Shown: in pieces, positions 1 through 5,963 of the stretch
Layout: each line of letters starts with the position of its first letter
Numbering within the stretch: the first letter of the stretch is position 1
Assembly: GCA_024650095.1 (NCBI GenBank)
Contig: JANKMV010000035.1
Location: 364-11,338, forward strand
Origin: Bacillota bacterium
Lineage (GTDB): Bacteria; Bacillota; Dethiobacteria; Dethiobacterales; Dethiobacteraceae
Reading direction: 5' to 3'
DNA length: 10,975 nt
Made by a program: the position numbers and the translations under genes
The notes under the pieces: model-generated
Told to the model about the DNA's origin: nothing
The model's input: the letters and a program-made list of their open reading frames with translations, nothing else
Databases searched by the model: none

Positions 1-984
1 CATTGTTTTTTTAACATAGTCAGGATCTGCCAGCAATGGTCGTCCAAGCCCGATAAAATCTGCAGCGCCATCCTGCAGTACTTCTTCAGCTAAATCAGGA
101 TGGTTTATGCGCCCGGCCACAATCATCGGCAGGTTAGTATGTTTTTTTATTTGTGAGGCATTATAGACATTTACCTTCTGAGGGTAGTAATAGGGTGGGA
201 CCGTGTAGGCAAGAGCATCATAGCAGCCTTGTGAGACATCTAATGCATCGATGCCGCATTGGGCGTAAAGCTTAGCAGCTTCAATACCATCCTCCAGCTC
301 AATCCCATCTTCCACATGTTCAATAGCACTCATGCGGAAAAGAACAGGGAAGTCTTTGCCCACCTTAGAACGGACATTCTTTATGACCTCACAGCCAAAT
401 CTGGCCCTGTTCTCTAATGATCCACCATATTGATCCATCCTTTTGTTTGTGTAGGGATTAAGAAATTGATCGATAAGATAACCATGAGCACCATGGATTT
501 CAACTGCGTCAAATCCTATTTTTTTAGCTCTGAGAGCTGCATCACCATAGCTGGCAATTATTTCTTCAACTTCATCAGTTGTTAACTCTTTGGGTTTTTC
601 ACCAATGAACGCATTGGTTATCGGAGAGGGAGCCACAGGCTGTCCACCAAAGGGCTGTCCGGATGTTTGCCTGCCCCCATGCCAAAGCTGGATACAGGCC
701 ACCCCGCCCGCATTCTTAATTGCTTTTGCCAACGCTGTAAGTCCAGGTATAAACTTGTCATCGTGAATACCTAGAATTGTTGGTGCTTTACTTGTGTAGT
801 GAACAGATGCGATTTCAACGATATTCATAGCGCATTCACCAAGGACTCTCCGAACATGATAATCAATTAACTGTTTTTTAGGTAATTCATCTTCAACATA
901 ACCAGAACCCATAGGGGGAAAAATTGATCGATTCTTTAGTGTTAAGTTGCCGATTCTTCCTTGGGAAAGGAATTTCTCATACAT
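1..984 (-). CDS. Old Yellow Enzyme-family NADH:flavin oxidoreductase (2-enoate/dienoyl-CoA reductase type), C-terminus beyond window
   Basis: This is a cytoplasmic FMN enzyme of the OYE family, which reduces activated C=C bonds using NAD(P)H; the substrate cannot be read from the sequence. The 328 codons present form the TIM-barrel domain. Visible landmarks are an N-terminal IGNLTLKNR stretch (11-19) with PPM (23-25), WHGGRQ (101-106), the catalytic-region EIHGAHGYL (162-170; H164, H167 and Y169 as proton-donor/ligand candidates), NPYTNKR with QYGGSLENR (about 176-193), FRMS (216-219), and the FMN-phosphate loop GLGRPLLADP (312-321). The ATG at 984 has an AGGGAGA Shine-Dalgarno sequence (992-998) seven bases away. 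The frame is still open at base 1, so it is unknown whether the protein ends after the barrel or continues into the FAD/NAD domains of the two-domain enoate reductases. It appears monocistronic at its 5' end, with a promoter at 1026-1056. Confidence 0.93.
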   Translation of the reverse strand, partial: MYEKFLSQGRIGNLTLKNRSIFPPMGSGYVEDELPKKQLIDYHVRRVLGECAMNIVEIASVHYTSKAPTILGIHDDKFIPGLTALAKAIKNAGGVACIQLWHGGRQTSGQPFGGQPVAPSPITNAFIGEKPKELTTDEVEEIIASYGDAALRAKKIGFDAVEIHGAHGYLIDQFLNPYTNKRMDQYGGSLENRARFGCEVIKNVRSKVGKDFPVLFRMSAIEHVEDGIELEDGIEAAKLYAQCGIDALDVSQGCYDALAYTVPPYYYPQKVNVYNASQIKKHTNLPMIVAGRINHPDLAEEVLQDGAADFIGLGRPLLADPDYVKKTM

Positions 985-1025
985 AATATCATCTCCCTGT
1001 TTTTGATAGCACATTGATTGTTAAT

Positions 1026-1056
1026 AGTATAAGCATTAAAGAGTTTATTGAGTCAA
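1026..1056 (-). promoter_or_regulatory. Probable sigma-A-type promoter of the OYE gene
   Basis: Read on the minus strand, TTGACT (1051-1056) is followed after 19 bases by TATACT (1026-1031). The spacer is longer than the ideal 17. The predicted start site would give a leader of about 30-40 nt ending in the AGGGAGA ribosome site. Assigned by consensus matching only. Confidence 0.5.
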
Positions 1057-1059
1057 AAA

Positions 1060-1233
1060 GAAACAGACCTAACATTAATGATATTGATAGCGAGGGCTAC
1101 ATCCTTCACTGAGTTGATCAGAAGCCGCGTCACAGAAGATTTTCTTACCCCACCTAAACCAGTCCTACTACCTGGAACTAGTTTTTTTCATACCCAATAC
1201 CAATCATCTGATGGTATATATTGTTAATAAATA
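1060..1233. other. Intergenic stretch with no recognisable gene
   Basis: No supported ORF, RNA gene or clear repeat lies between the OYE promoter and the terminator-like repeat. A run of about 35 open codons on the minus strand (roughly 1075-1180) lacks a start, an RBS and any recognised motif, so it is not called a gene. Because it borders the decayed transporter fragment, it may be degenerate sequence as well. Confidence 0.4.
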
Positions 1234-1304
1234 AAGGACTGTTGCACAACGAGCTAACTTTGCTCAAGTACAACAGCCTCTAATTCAGCTGAACTGACTC
1301 ATTC
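1234..1304 (-). repeat. Diverged copy of the transporter-operon terminator region (copy 1), terminator-like
   Basis: Hand alignment with 6054-6121 gives 58 identical positions in 71 columns with three gap positions. The core is a hairpin in which CTGTTG (1239-1244) pairs with CAACAG (1271-1276), with an inner GAGC/GCTC stem (1251-1254 with 1262-1265). On the minus strand the stem is followed by the T-rich TCCTTTATTTATT, so it can act as a rho-independent terminator for the lipoprotein gene ending at 1451. The U tract is weaker than in copy 2. The similarity extends about 28 bases beyond the hairpin, so this is shared ancestry rather than two independent terminators. Confidence 0.75.
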
Positions 1305-1305
1305 T

Positions 1306-1400
1306 GTTTTATACGCAGAATGAACTTTCGGTCCATATTCATTTTTCAACTCGGACGTGGAATCTTATGGATATCCCAATCTTCAAAAGAAAATACATCC
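1306..1400 (-). pseudogene. Remnant of an oppF/dppF-type ABC transporter ATPase gene
   Basis: Bases 1321-1400 align with 8594-8673 of the intact oppF-type gene at 65 of 81 columns, with one insertion and one deletion. On the minus strand the pieces translate to IFFEDWDIHKI, then after a frameshift TSELKNEYGPKV. These correspond to IFFEDRDIYKLSNAELKNEYRPKVQ-like residues 73-97 of the intact ATPase, the segment just before its Q-loop. Weaker similarity reaches down to about 1306 and possibly up to about 1440, close to the lipoprotein stop. There is no Walker A, signature or Walker B motif and no start codon, so it cannot make a functional protein. It abuts the copied operon terminator, which in the intact operon lies almost 2.5 kb further downstream. 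Confidence 0.8.
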
Positions 1401-1450
1401 ATACAACCGAAATGACATAATTTTTTTTTGCGTCGGCTGGTTACTATTTT

Positions 1451-2185
1451 CTACTTTTCTATCAATGAAACATCGAGACCAGTGTAATACAGTGTGGTGG
1501 TGCCTTCAAAGCCGGAATCGGTACCGAAGAAAAGCCAGAGGTTTCCATTTGCATCAGTTGTTACTTCCAGGGGAGCTCCGGCGTTTTCTAATGTTTTTAA
1601 TTCGTATGTTTCGAAATCATCACTGGTTGGCTTGGATACATCACCCACGACTACTCCGTCCTTGCCACTTCCGCTCTGGTTGTCTTTATCTACGCTCAGG
1701 CGCCACCAGTCGTCTCCACTGACTTTAACCGGAACCGGTTCGGTGACGGCAGCCCCTACTTTGACGTATACTGCTTCTCCAGGAGGACCGCCAATGCCGA
1801 CAGCATTGGCAGGTGCGTTGCTTCCAAAAGTTGCTTTCAAAACTATTTTGTATGTGGCATTGGATTTAAGTCCTTCGGCGGTACCGATTTGTTTTCTGAA
1901 ATACATAAACAGATCATCGCTGCGGTTGCCACCGCTAATCATTAGAGCTTTGCCAGGCCCTAATTCGGACGGACGCTCTACCCAGCCGAATTTCAGGTCG
2001 TAATGGTCCATGTCTTCTTCGTCAGGTAAGTCAACGAAGTCTCCAATCCAACCAAGTTCTCCTTTGGAAAAGTCAAAGTTCAGGTTGATTTCTTGTGGCG
2101 ATGTGCTGTTTCTTTTTCCGCAGCCTATCAGAAACAGTACCATCACAAGCAGTAGACAAACAGTAATGGCCATCAATTTTTTCAT
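1451..2185 (-). CDS. Secreted lipoprotein of unknown function
   Basis: This 244-residue protein has a textbook lipoprotein signal: MKK, a hydrophobic stretch, then a lipobox ending LIGC with Cys22 as the predicted lipidated residue, so it should be anchored on the outer face of the membrane. The mature part is acidic, rich in Gly, Asp and Thr, and has alternating hydrophobic patterns that suggest a beta-sandwich. Examples are FDFSKGELGWIGDF near residues 36-49, WWRLSVDKDN in the middle, and NLWLFFGTDSGFEGTTTLYY near the C-terminus. Such a fold would resemble carbohydrate-binding modules, but no family is recognised and no catalytic motif is seen. The ATG at 2185 has an AGGGGGG site (2194-2200) eight bases upstream. 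It stands alone, with the copied terminator (1239-1276) about 170 bases downstream. Function is unassigned. Confidence 0.85.
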   Translation of the reverse strand: MKKLMAITVCLLLVMVLFLIGCGKRNSTSPQEINLNFDFSKGELGWIGDFVDLPDEEDMDHYDLKFGWVERPSELGPGKALMISGGNRSDDLFMYFRKQIGTAEGLKSNATYKIVLKATFGSNAPANAVGIGGPPGEAVYVKVGAAVTEPVPVKVSGDDWWRLSVDKDNQSGSGKDGVVVGDVSKPTSDDFETYELKTLENAGAPLEVTTDANGNLWLFFGTDSGFEGTTTLYYTGLDVSLIEK

Positions 2186-2254
2186 TTTCTTTTCCCCCCT
2201 GTTTTTCTTTCAACTATTAAGACGACCTCATTATTTATTTGTTCCCAAGATAGG

Positions 2255-2273
2255 GTTAACATTTGTTAACAAA
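2255..2273. promoter_or_regulatory. Possible operator: paired GTTAAC sites with perfect palindrome
   Basis: GTTAAC occurs at 2255-2260 and again at 2265-2270, one helical turn apart. The second lies inside the perfect 12-bp palindrome TTTGTTAACAAA (2262-2273). It lies about 70 bp upstream of the lipoprotein start, where a minus-strand promoter is expected; a weak -10 candidate, TAAATA, lies downstream. It could also be chance in AT-rich sequence. Confidence 0.3.
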
Positions 2274-2362
2274 CATCCAGCGGTACGACAAATTAAGCAC
2301 ATGAAACGGCAACGCCGGATAAATGAGACGCGGCTGATAATTTTTTCTAGCACTTTATTAAA

Positions 2363-2397
2363 AAGTAATATATAGTTTTACTGGAGCTATATTACTT
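2363..2397. promoter_or_regulatory. Inverted repeat in the 5' region of the diguanylate cyclase gene
   Basis: AAGTAATATA (2363-2372) is perfectly repeated in inverted form as TATATTACTT (2388-2397), with a 15-base centre. It ends about ten bases before the AAGGAG ribosome site. It could be a protein operator or an mRNA hairpin controlling access to the RBS. A weak promoter candidate, TTTTCT-17-TAATAT, overlaps its left arm. Confidence 0.35.
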
Positions 2398-2406
2398 AAC
2401 TTTGGT

Positions 2407-2412
2407 AAGGAG
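2407..2412 (+). promoter_or_regulatory. Shine-Dalgarno site fixing a TTG start
   Basis: AAGGAG lies eight bases before the TTG at 2421. An in-frame TAA at 2406-2408 overlaps the site, so no start further upstream is possible. The next in-frame ATG is about 40 codons downstream, inside a membrane segment. Confidence 0.8.
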
Positions 2413-2420
2413 CTGAGCTT

Positions 2421-3560
2421 TTGAATTTAACGAGTATCGTACTTTTAAATATATATTCCATTTTAGTATTGGCTTTAATCCTCATCCATGCCTTAAAACA
2501 CGTTGGCATAAACTCTGTTGCGAATAAACTTTATTTGATGTTAATACAAGTTGTGATTTTAATGCTTGTTCTGGACATTTTCAGCAGATTTGATGGCAAC
2601 CCGGGAACTATTTATCATATTATCAATTATATTGGCAATTTCTTGGTTTACCTTCTAAACCCCGTATTGCCTTCACTGTGGTTGCTATATGCACATTACC
2701 AGGTTTTTCGTGATGAACAAAATTTAAAACTGTGGACGTATATATTGCTTGCCGTCAATGGTGCAAATTTGATTATGTTAGTAATTTCACAATTTTTCGG
2801 TTGGTATTACTATATTGATTTAAATAATATTTACCATAGAGGCCCATTATTTTGGATTCCCGCCTCTATTACGGTTATGTTAATGCTTGTCGCTTTTTTG
2901 TTAATCATTACCCACAGAAAAAGAATCGAAAAGAAACACTACTTTTCACTCGTATTCTTTGCGGTTCCTCCCTTTATTTGTGTCATTTTGCAAATAGTAT
3001 TTTATGGCATGTCCATGATACTAAATAGCATAACGCTATCATTATTGATAGTATTTTTAAATATACAGAACCATAGCATGAATACTGATTATTTAACAGG
3101 AGTATATAACCGTAAAAAACTTGAAGCATATTTAATGACGAAAATCAAAATGAGCGATGAGAGTAAGACTTTTTCGGCTATTATGATAGATTTGGATGAC
3201 TTTAAATCTATCAATGACACCTTCGGGCATGATGTAGGCGATGATGCATTAGAAACATCAATCACACTCATCAAGAGTTGTGTTAGGCCTAACGATTTTA
3301 TCGCAAGGTACGGCGGCGATGAATTTTATATCGTCCTGGATGTTTCAAATATGAATGATCTAGAGTCCACAGTTGCTAGAATAACGACCTGTGTTGAGAA
3401 GTATAATGTCAAAGGAATCAAGCCTTATAAAATCGGGTTTAGTATAGGGTATGCTCTTTATGATTACCATAGCCATTTGAATGCTAATGAATTTCAAAAT
3501 ATGATAGACGCATTGATGTATGAGAACAAACGGGTTAAGCAAAGGAGCCACTTATGTTAA
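2421..3560 (+). CDS. Membrane diguanylate cyclase (N-terminal multi-TM sensor plus GGDEF domain)
   Basis: The 379-residue protein is predicted to make cyclic di-GMP from two GTP at the inner face of the membrane. Residues 1 to about 216 are strongly hydrophobic, with six or seven membrane helices (roughly 5-26, 35-57, 66-93, 102-130, 141-165 and 173-216, the last probably two helices); no named sensor family is recognised. A GGDEF domain follows, beginning DYLTGVYNR (223-231). It has the catalytic GGDEF at 298-302 and RPND (289-292) five residues upstream, matching the RxxD inhibitory site. Both sites are intact, so an active, product-inhibited enzyme is expected. The start is TTG with a good RBS. 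The gene is AT-rich compared with the transporter genes, is monocistronic, and ends at the bidirectional hairpin 3584-3619. Confidence 0.93.
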   Translation: MNLTSIVLLNIYSILVLALILIHALKHVGINSVANKLYLMLIQVVILMLVLDIFSRFDGNPGTIYHIINYIGNFLVYLLNPVLPSLWLLYAHYQVFRDEQNLKLWTYILLAVNGANLIMLVISQFFGWYYYIDLNNIYHRGPLFWIPASITVMLMLVAFLLIITHRKRIEKKHYFSLVFFAVPPFICVILQIVFYGMSMILNSITLSLLIVFLNIQNHSMNTDYLTGVYNRKKLEAYLMTKIKMSDESKTFSAIMIDLDDFKSINDTFGHDVGDDALETSITLIKSCVRPNDFIARYGGDEFYIVLDVSNMNDLESTVARITTCVEKYNVKGIKPYKIGFSIGYALYDYHSHLNANEFQNMIDALMYENKRVKQRSHLC

Positions 3561-3583
3561 AAATGAATACGCCTGAAAACAAT

Positions 3584-3619
3584 CAAGGCACTCTACGGAA
3601 TTTTGTGTAGAGTGCCTTG
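3584..3619. terminator. Bidirectional rho-independent terminator between convergent genes
   Basis: A perfect 13-bp stem, CAAGGCACTCTAC (3584-3596) with GTAGAGTGCCTTG (3607-3619), closes a 10-base loop. On the plus strand it is followed by the moderately T-rich CGTATTATCTTTG; on the minus strand by ATTGTTTTC. It lies 23 bases after the diguanylate cyclase stop and about 70 bases after the hydrolase stop, so it probably serves both. Confidence 0.85.
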
Positions 3620-3687
3620 CGTATTATCTTTGTAGCGGAATTCGTCGTGATATGGATTATGCTCATAATCCTGCGTAGTTACGTTTA

Positions 3688-4698
3688 TTACTTTACCCCT
3701 GATAAGAACTCATCTGTGATTTCTGAAATTCGCTCAACATTGTTTAGGTAGATGAAATGCGTTCCCTCCAGAATTTCATAGTTTGCCTGTTCTCCAATGC
3801 GAGCAAGGTGCTGCTTTTGATATTCTTGCGGTGTGATCTTGATTTGGCTGTTCTTGGTTTCATATGTTTTTTTGGAAATGATCTTGAAGTACGGCACATT
3901 TCCTGGATATGTTAGCTTGTTAGTATCTTTGATATAATCGGTAGTACTTGCAATCTGCTCCAAAGTATTGTCGTTCATGGAAAATCCGGCGTAATAAATC
4001 AAATCACTTATTTCTTTTTCTGTATAGCCAATAGAGAGCAGGTTGCCTTTATTAGTGGCTATGGGTGCCACAATCGAAGTGAATCCTATCGCTTGCTGAA
4101 ACTTAGCTACACCAAGTAATGACTTAACAAACCCTGGCATATCGGCGCCAATATAAGCAGTAGAGGTTCCGTCAAGAGATATGATGGCGCCCACTTCATC
4201 CGGATATTTTGCAGCATAGTATTCGCTGTATACGCTTGATACAGAGTGGGCCATTAAAATATAAGGAGCTTCTACCCCGGCACTTTTCAGTGCTGTGCGA
4301 ATTTCATCCACATAGTTTTCAGAAGTTCTTGCTCTCTGCGTTTGACTACTGAATCCAACACCGAAATACTCTACACAGATTACTGTATACTTTTCACTTA
4401 GCCGACGCATAAGTGGACCAAAATCTGCGGACGGGAGCCCAATCCCCATACCGGGAAGTAAAACGATTGTTTCTTTGCCACTTCCCATTTTGTAGACATG
4501 CATTTGCCCATCGTAGACATCAACCATCTGACCATATGGTTCTATTTCTTCCTTGTTGCTCCTAAAATATGTTGCTTGCAGAATAGTGCCGACCAGCATA
4601 CATACAGTAATCACTGCGAGAATAACTCCGAATACCATCATGACCTTCTTGCCTCTTTTCTGTTTTGATTTAAAGCCTGTATTGTTGTTTATTTTCAT
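3688..4698 (-). CDS. Membrane-anchored alpha/beta hydrolase
   Basis: This serine-hydrolase-fold protein is probably held to the membrane by one N-terminal helix (about 18-42), after a Lys/Arg-rich cytoplasmic start, with the catalytic domain outside. Visible fold marks are the oxyanion-hole region LLPGMG (80-85) after strand 3, the nucleophile elbow LMAHSVSS (148-155) with Ser152, Asp176 in SLDGT, and the catalytic histidine candidate His314 in EGTHF. The elbow reads A-H-S-V-S instead of the usual G-x-S-x-G, and no Asp follows the usual strand-7 position, so Asp176 may be the acid residue. Substrate is unknown; esterase, lipase or peptidase activity are all possible. I chose the ATG at 4698 (336 aa) because AGAGGAG (4710-4716) is 11 bases from it but only 2 from an in-frame GTG at 4707. 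It is co-transcribed with the HTH regulator. Confidence 0.87.
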   Translation of the reverse strand: MKINNNTGFKSKQKRGKKVMMVFGVILAVITVCMLVGTILQATYFRSNKEEIEPYGQMVDVYDGQMHVYKMGSGKETIVLLPGMGIGLPSADFGPLMRRLSEKYTVICVEYFGVGFSSQTQRARTSENYVDEIRTALKSAGVEAPYILMAHSVSSVYSEYYAAKYPDEVGAIISLDGTSTAYIGADMPGFVKSLLGVAKFQQAIGFTSIVAPIATNKGNLLSIGYTEKEISDLIYYAGFSMNDNTLEQIASTTDYIKDTNKLTYPGNVPYFKIISKKTYETKNSQIKITPQEYQKQHLARIGEQANYEILEGTHFIYLNNVERISEITDEFLSGVK

Positions 4699-4703
4699 TA
4701 TCT

Positions 4704-5213
4704 TCACTTCTCCTCTGGAGCAGAAATAATTGAAATATCTCTGGCCTTTCTTCCTTTTGAATACTCAAAACTATACTTTCTAAGTAGTCCGCTTAATTCC
4801 GATAAAAACTGATCAAACTCATCATCTGTCGTCATTAGTATCGTGTTGTTCAAAAATATTTTATCTTTTGCAGGATCCGGATTTTCACCGTTAAAATAGT
4901 TTTGGAAGATCGCATATTTTTGCATAAAAAAAGCAAACGCATTTTGAGCAGCATTTTCTAACGTGCTGTGCTTCACTATTTCTCCAGTATTTATAGCAAG
5001 TGTTCTTTCAAGACTTCCTCTGATCTTTTGCTCCGAAATGACCGACAGAATATCATTATCCAACAAAATTTTGATATGGCGGTAAAGAGTGGTTCGAGGA
5101 ATATCACTAATTTTCTCACTGATTTCTGTTGCGGTCATATTTTGTCCCACAGCAAGCGTCTGAATAATTCTCATGCGCACCGGATTCAACATAATGTCGT
5201 TAATATCTTTCAT
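4704..5213 (-). CDS. Winged helix-turn-helix transcriptional regulator (ArsR-like)
   Basis: The 169-residue protein is a predicted DNA-binding regulator. Residues about 8-70 form an ArsR/HTH_20-type winged helix: LNPVRMRIIQTL opens it, MTATEISEKI is the positioning helix, RTTLYRHIKILLDN the recognition helix, and VISEQKIRGSLERTLAI the wing. The C-terminal part (80-169) is mainly helical and probably dimerises or senses a ligand; no metal-binding cysteine pattern is seen, so a metal sensor is unlikely. The start is supported by GGAGGTG (5218-5224) and a promoter at 5241-5269. The gene is the first of a two-gene operon: its TGA overlaps an in-frame GTG of the hydrolase frame, and the hydrolase RBS lies within it. 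Control of the hydrolase and autoregulation are inferred from this arrangement. Confidence 0.87.
   Translation of the reverse strand: MKDINDIMLNPVRMRIIQTLAVGQNMTATEISEKISDIPRTTLYRHIKILLDNDILSVISEQKIRGSLERTLAINTGEIVKHSTLENAAQNAFAFFMQKYAIFQNYFNGENPDPAKDKIFLNNTILMTTDDEFDQFLSELSGLLRKYSFEYSKGRKARDISIISAPEEK
4710..4716 (-). promoter_or_regulatory. Shine-Dalgarno site deciding the hydrolase start
   Basis: AGAGGAG on the minus strand lies inside the last codons of the HTH regulator gene. It is 11 bases from the ATG at 4698 and only 2 from the GTG at 4707, which favours the ATG. Its position within the upstream gene suggests translational coupling. Confidence 0.65.
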
Positions 5214-5240
5214 ATAGCACCTCCATTAGTTCCTATTATT

Positions 5241-5269
5241 ATATTAATACTAAAAGTGGAATAAGTCAA
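5241..5269 (-). promoter_or_regulatory. Sigma-A-type promoter of the regulator-hydrolase operon
   Basis: On the minus strand, TTGACT (5264-5269) and TAATAT (5241-5246) are separated by exactly 17 bases, giving a strong vegetative promoter match just upstream of the GGAGGTG site at 5218-5224. The surrounding sequence is very AT-rich. Confidence 0.7.
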
Positions 5270-5280
5270 GGGAAAAAACT

Positions 5281-5512
5281 CTCTTTAGCGATTCATTGTA
5301 CAAATATCTACACGTCTCTGAAATGAGGTCCACCAACATAGGTTTTAGGCAAGGAATGGGCCGACAAGCAAAGAAGCTGTATCACTTTGAGTTCACAGAC
5401 ATCATAGGCAACAGCTTTACCGATGGTGGATCTTTAAGTATCACTGCCTGCGGTGTAATTTTCGTGAATCACATTGCTGCGAACCATCGCCTATAAAGGA
5501 GAGTCAGGGTAA
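5281..5512. other. Intergenic region upstream of mscL, no gene assigned
   Basis: An open frame of 66 codons (5296-5496, plus strand) begins with TTG without a ribosome site and shows no recognisable motif. The opposite strand contains interrupted short frames. The stretch is richer in GC than its AT-rich neighbours and may be a decayed gene, but I cannot identify a parent. It should also hold the mscL promoter, which is not obvious. Confidence 0.35.
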
Positions 5513-5566
5513 ATGTCGAAACTATTAAATGCATTAAGATACAAGATTTTAGTGAAGGAGAGATAA
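5513..5566 (+). CDS. Possible 17-residue leader peptide upstream of mscL
   Basis: The frame reads MSKLLNALRYKILVKER. It begins at an ATG with AAGGAG (5496-5501) eleven bases upstream. It ends in TAA seven bases before the mscL start, and its last codons contain the AAGGAG used by mscL. The peptide is short and basic with no known relatives. It could couple translation to mscL or be a chance ORF. Confidence 0.3.
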   Translation: MSKLLNALRYKILVKER

Positions 5567-5573
5567 AAATATT

Positions 5574-5948
5574 ATGTTGCAAGAGTTTAAAAAACTTGTT
5601 ATGAGAGGAAATGTCCTGGATCTAGCGGTTGCAGTGATCATTGGCGGTGCCTTTGGCAAGATTGTAACATCACTGGTTAATGACATCATAATGCCCTTGC
5701 TTGGTGTAATTATGGGCGGCGTTAGCTTTGCCGAATTACAGTATCAATATGGCGATGTTGCCATAAGTTATGGATTGTTTTTACAAAGCATTCTAGATTT
5801 TCTCCTTGTCACTCTTTCCATATTTATATTTATTAAGCTCATATCAAGCATGAAGAAAAAAGAAAAAGAAGCGCCTACACCTGTACCCGTTCCTTCGCAG
5901 GAAATCATTTTACTGGGTGAAATTCGTGACCTGCTTAGCCAAAAGTAA
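5574..5948 (+). CDS. mscL: Large-conductance mechanosensitive channel
   Basis: MscL forms a homopentameric membrane pore that opens under membrane tension and releases solutes on hypo-osmotic shock. The 124-residue protein matches the family in length and layout. The conserved N-terminal amphipathic helix and first membrane helix begin MLQEFKKLVMRGNVLDLAVA and continue with GGAFGKIV, with small residues for tight pore packing. A short extracellular loop with SFAELQYQYGD follows, then a second membrane helix (about 66-92), a basic MKKKEKE segment, a proline-rich linker, and the C-terminal bundle helix ending EIRDLLSQK. AAGGAG (5555-5560) is 13 bases before the ATG, rather far, but the N-terminus matches the family exactly. 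It is monocistronic with a strong terminator at 5964-6011. Confidence 0.97.
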   Translation: MLQEFKKLVMRGNVLDLAVAVIIGGAFGKIVTSLVNDIIMPLLGVIMGGVSFAELQYQYGDVAISYGLFLQSILDFLLVTLSIFIFIKLISSMKKKEKEAPTPVPVPSQEIILLGEIRDLLSQK

Positions 5949-5963
5949 TAACTATAAACAATT

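Noticed and set aside
1160..1188. Possible plus-strand terminator before the T7 run at about 1182-1188
   Set aside because: The only stem is a four-pair CCAG/CTGG well separated from the T run, and no plus-strand gene lies upstream.
1494..2003. 169-codon plus-strand open frame
   Set aside because: It lies wholly antisense inside the lipoprotein gene, which has a signal peptide, lipobox and RBS.
2275..2400. Possible cyclic di-GMP (GEMM) riboswitch ahead of the GGDEF gene
   Set aside because: Short GC-containing pieces look vaguely similar, but the conserved core and paired stems are not there.
5296..5496. 66-codon plus-strand open frame upstream of mscL
   Set aside because: TTG start without a ribosome site, no recognisable motif, and alternative short frames on the other strand; it may be a decayed gene, but there is not enough to call it.
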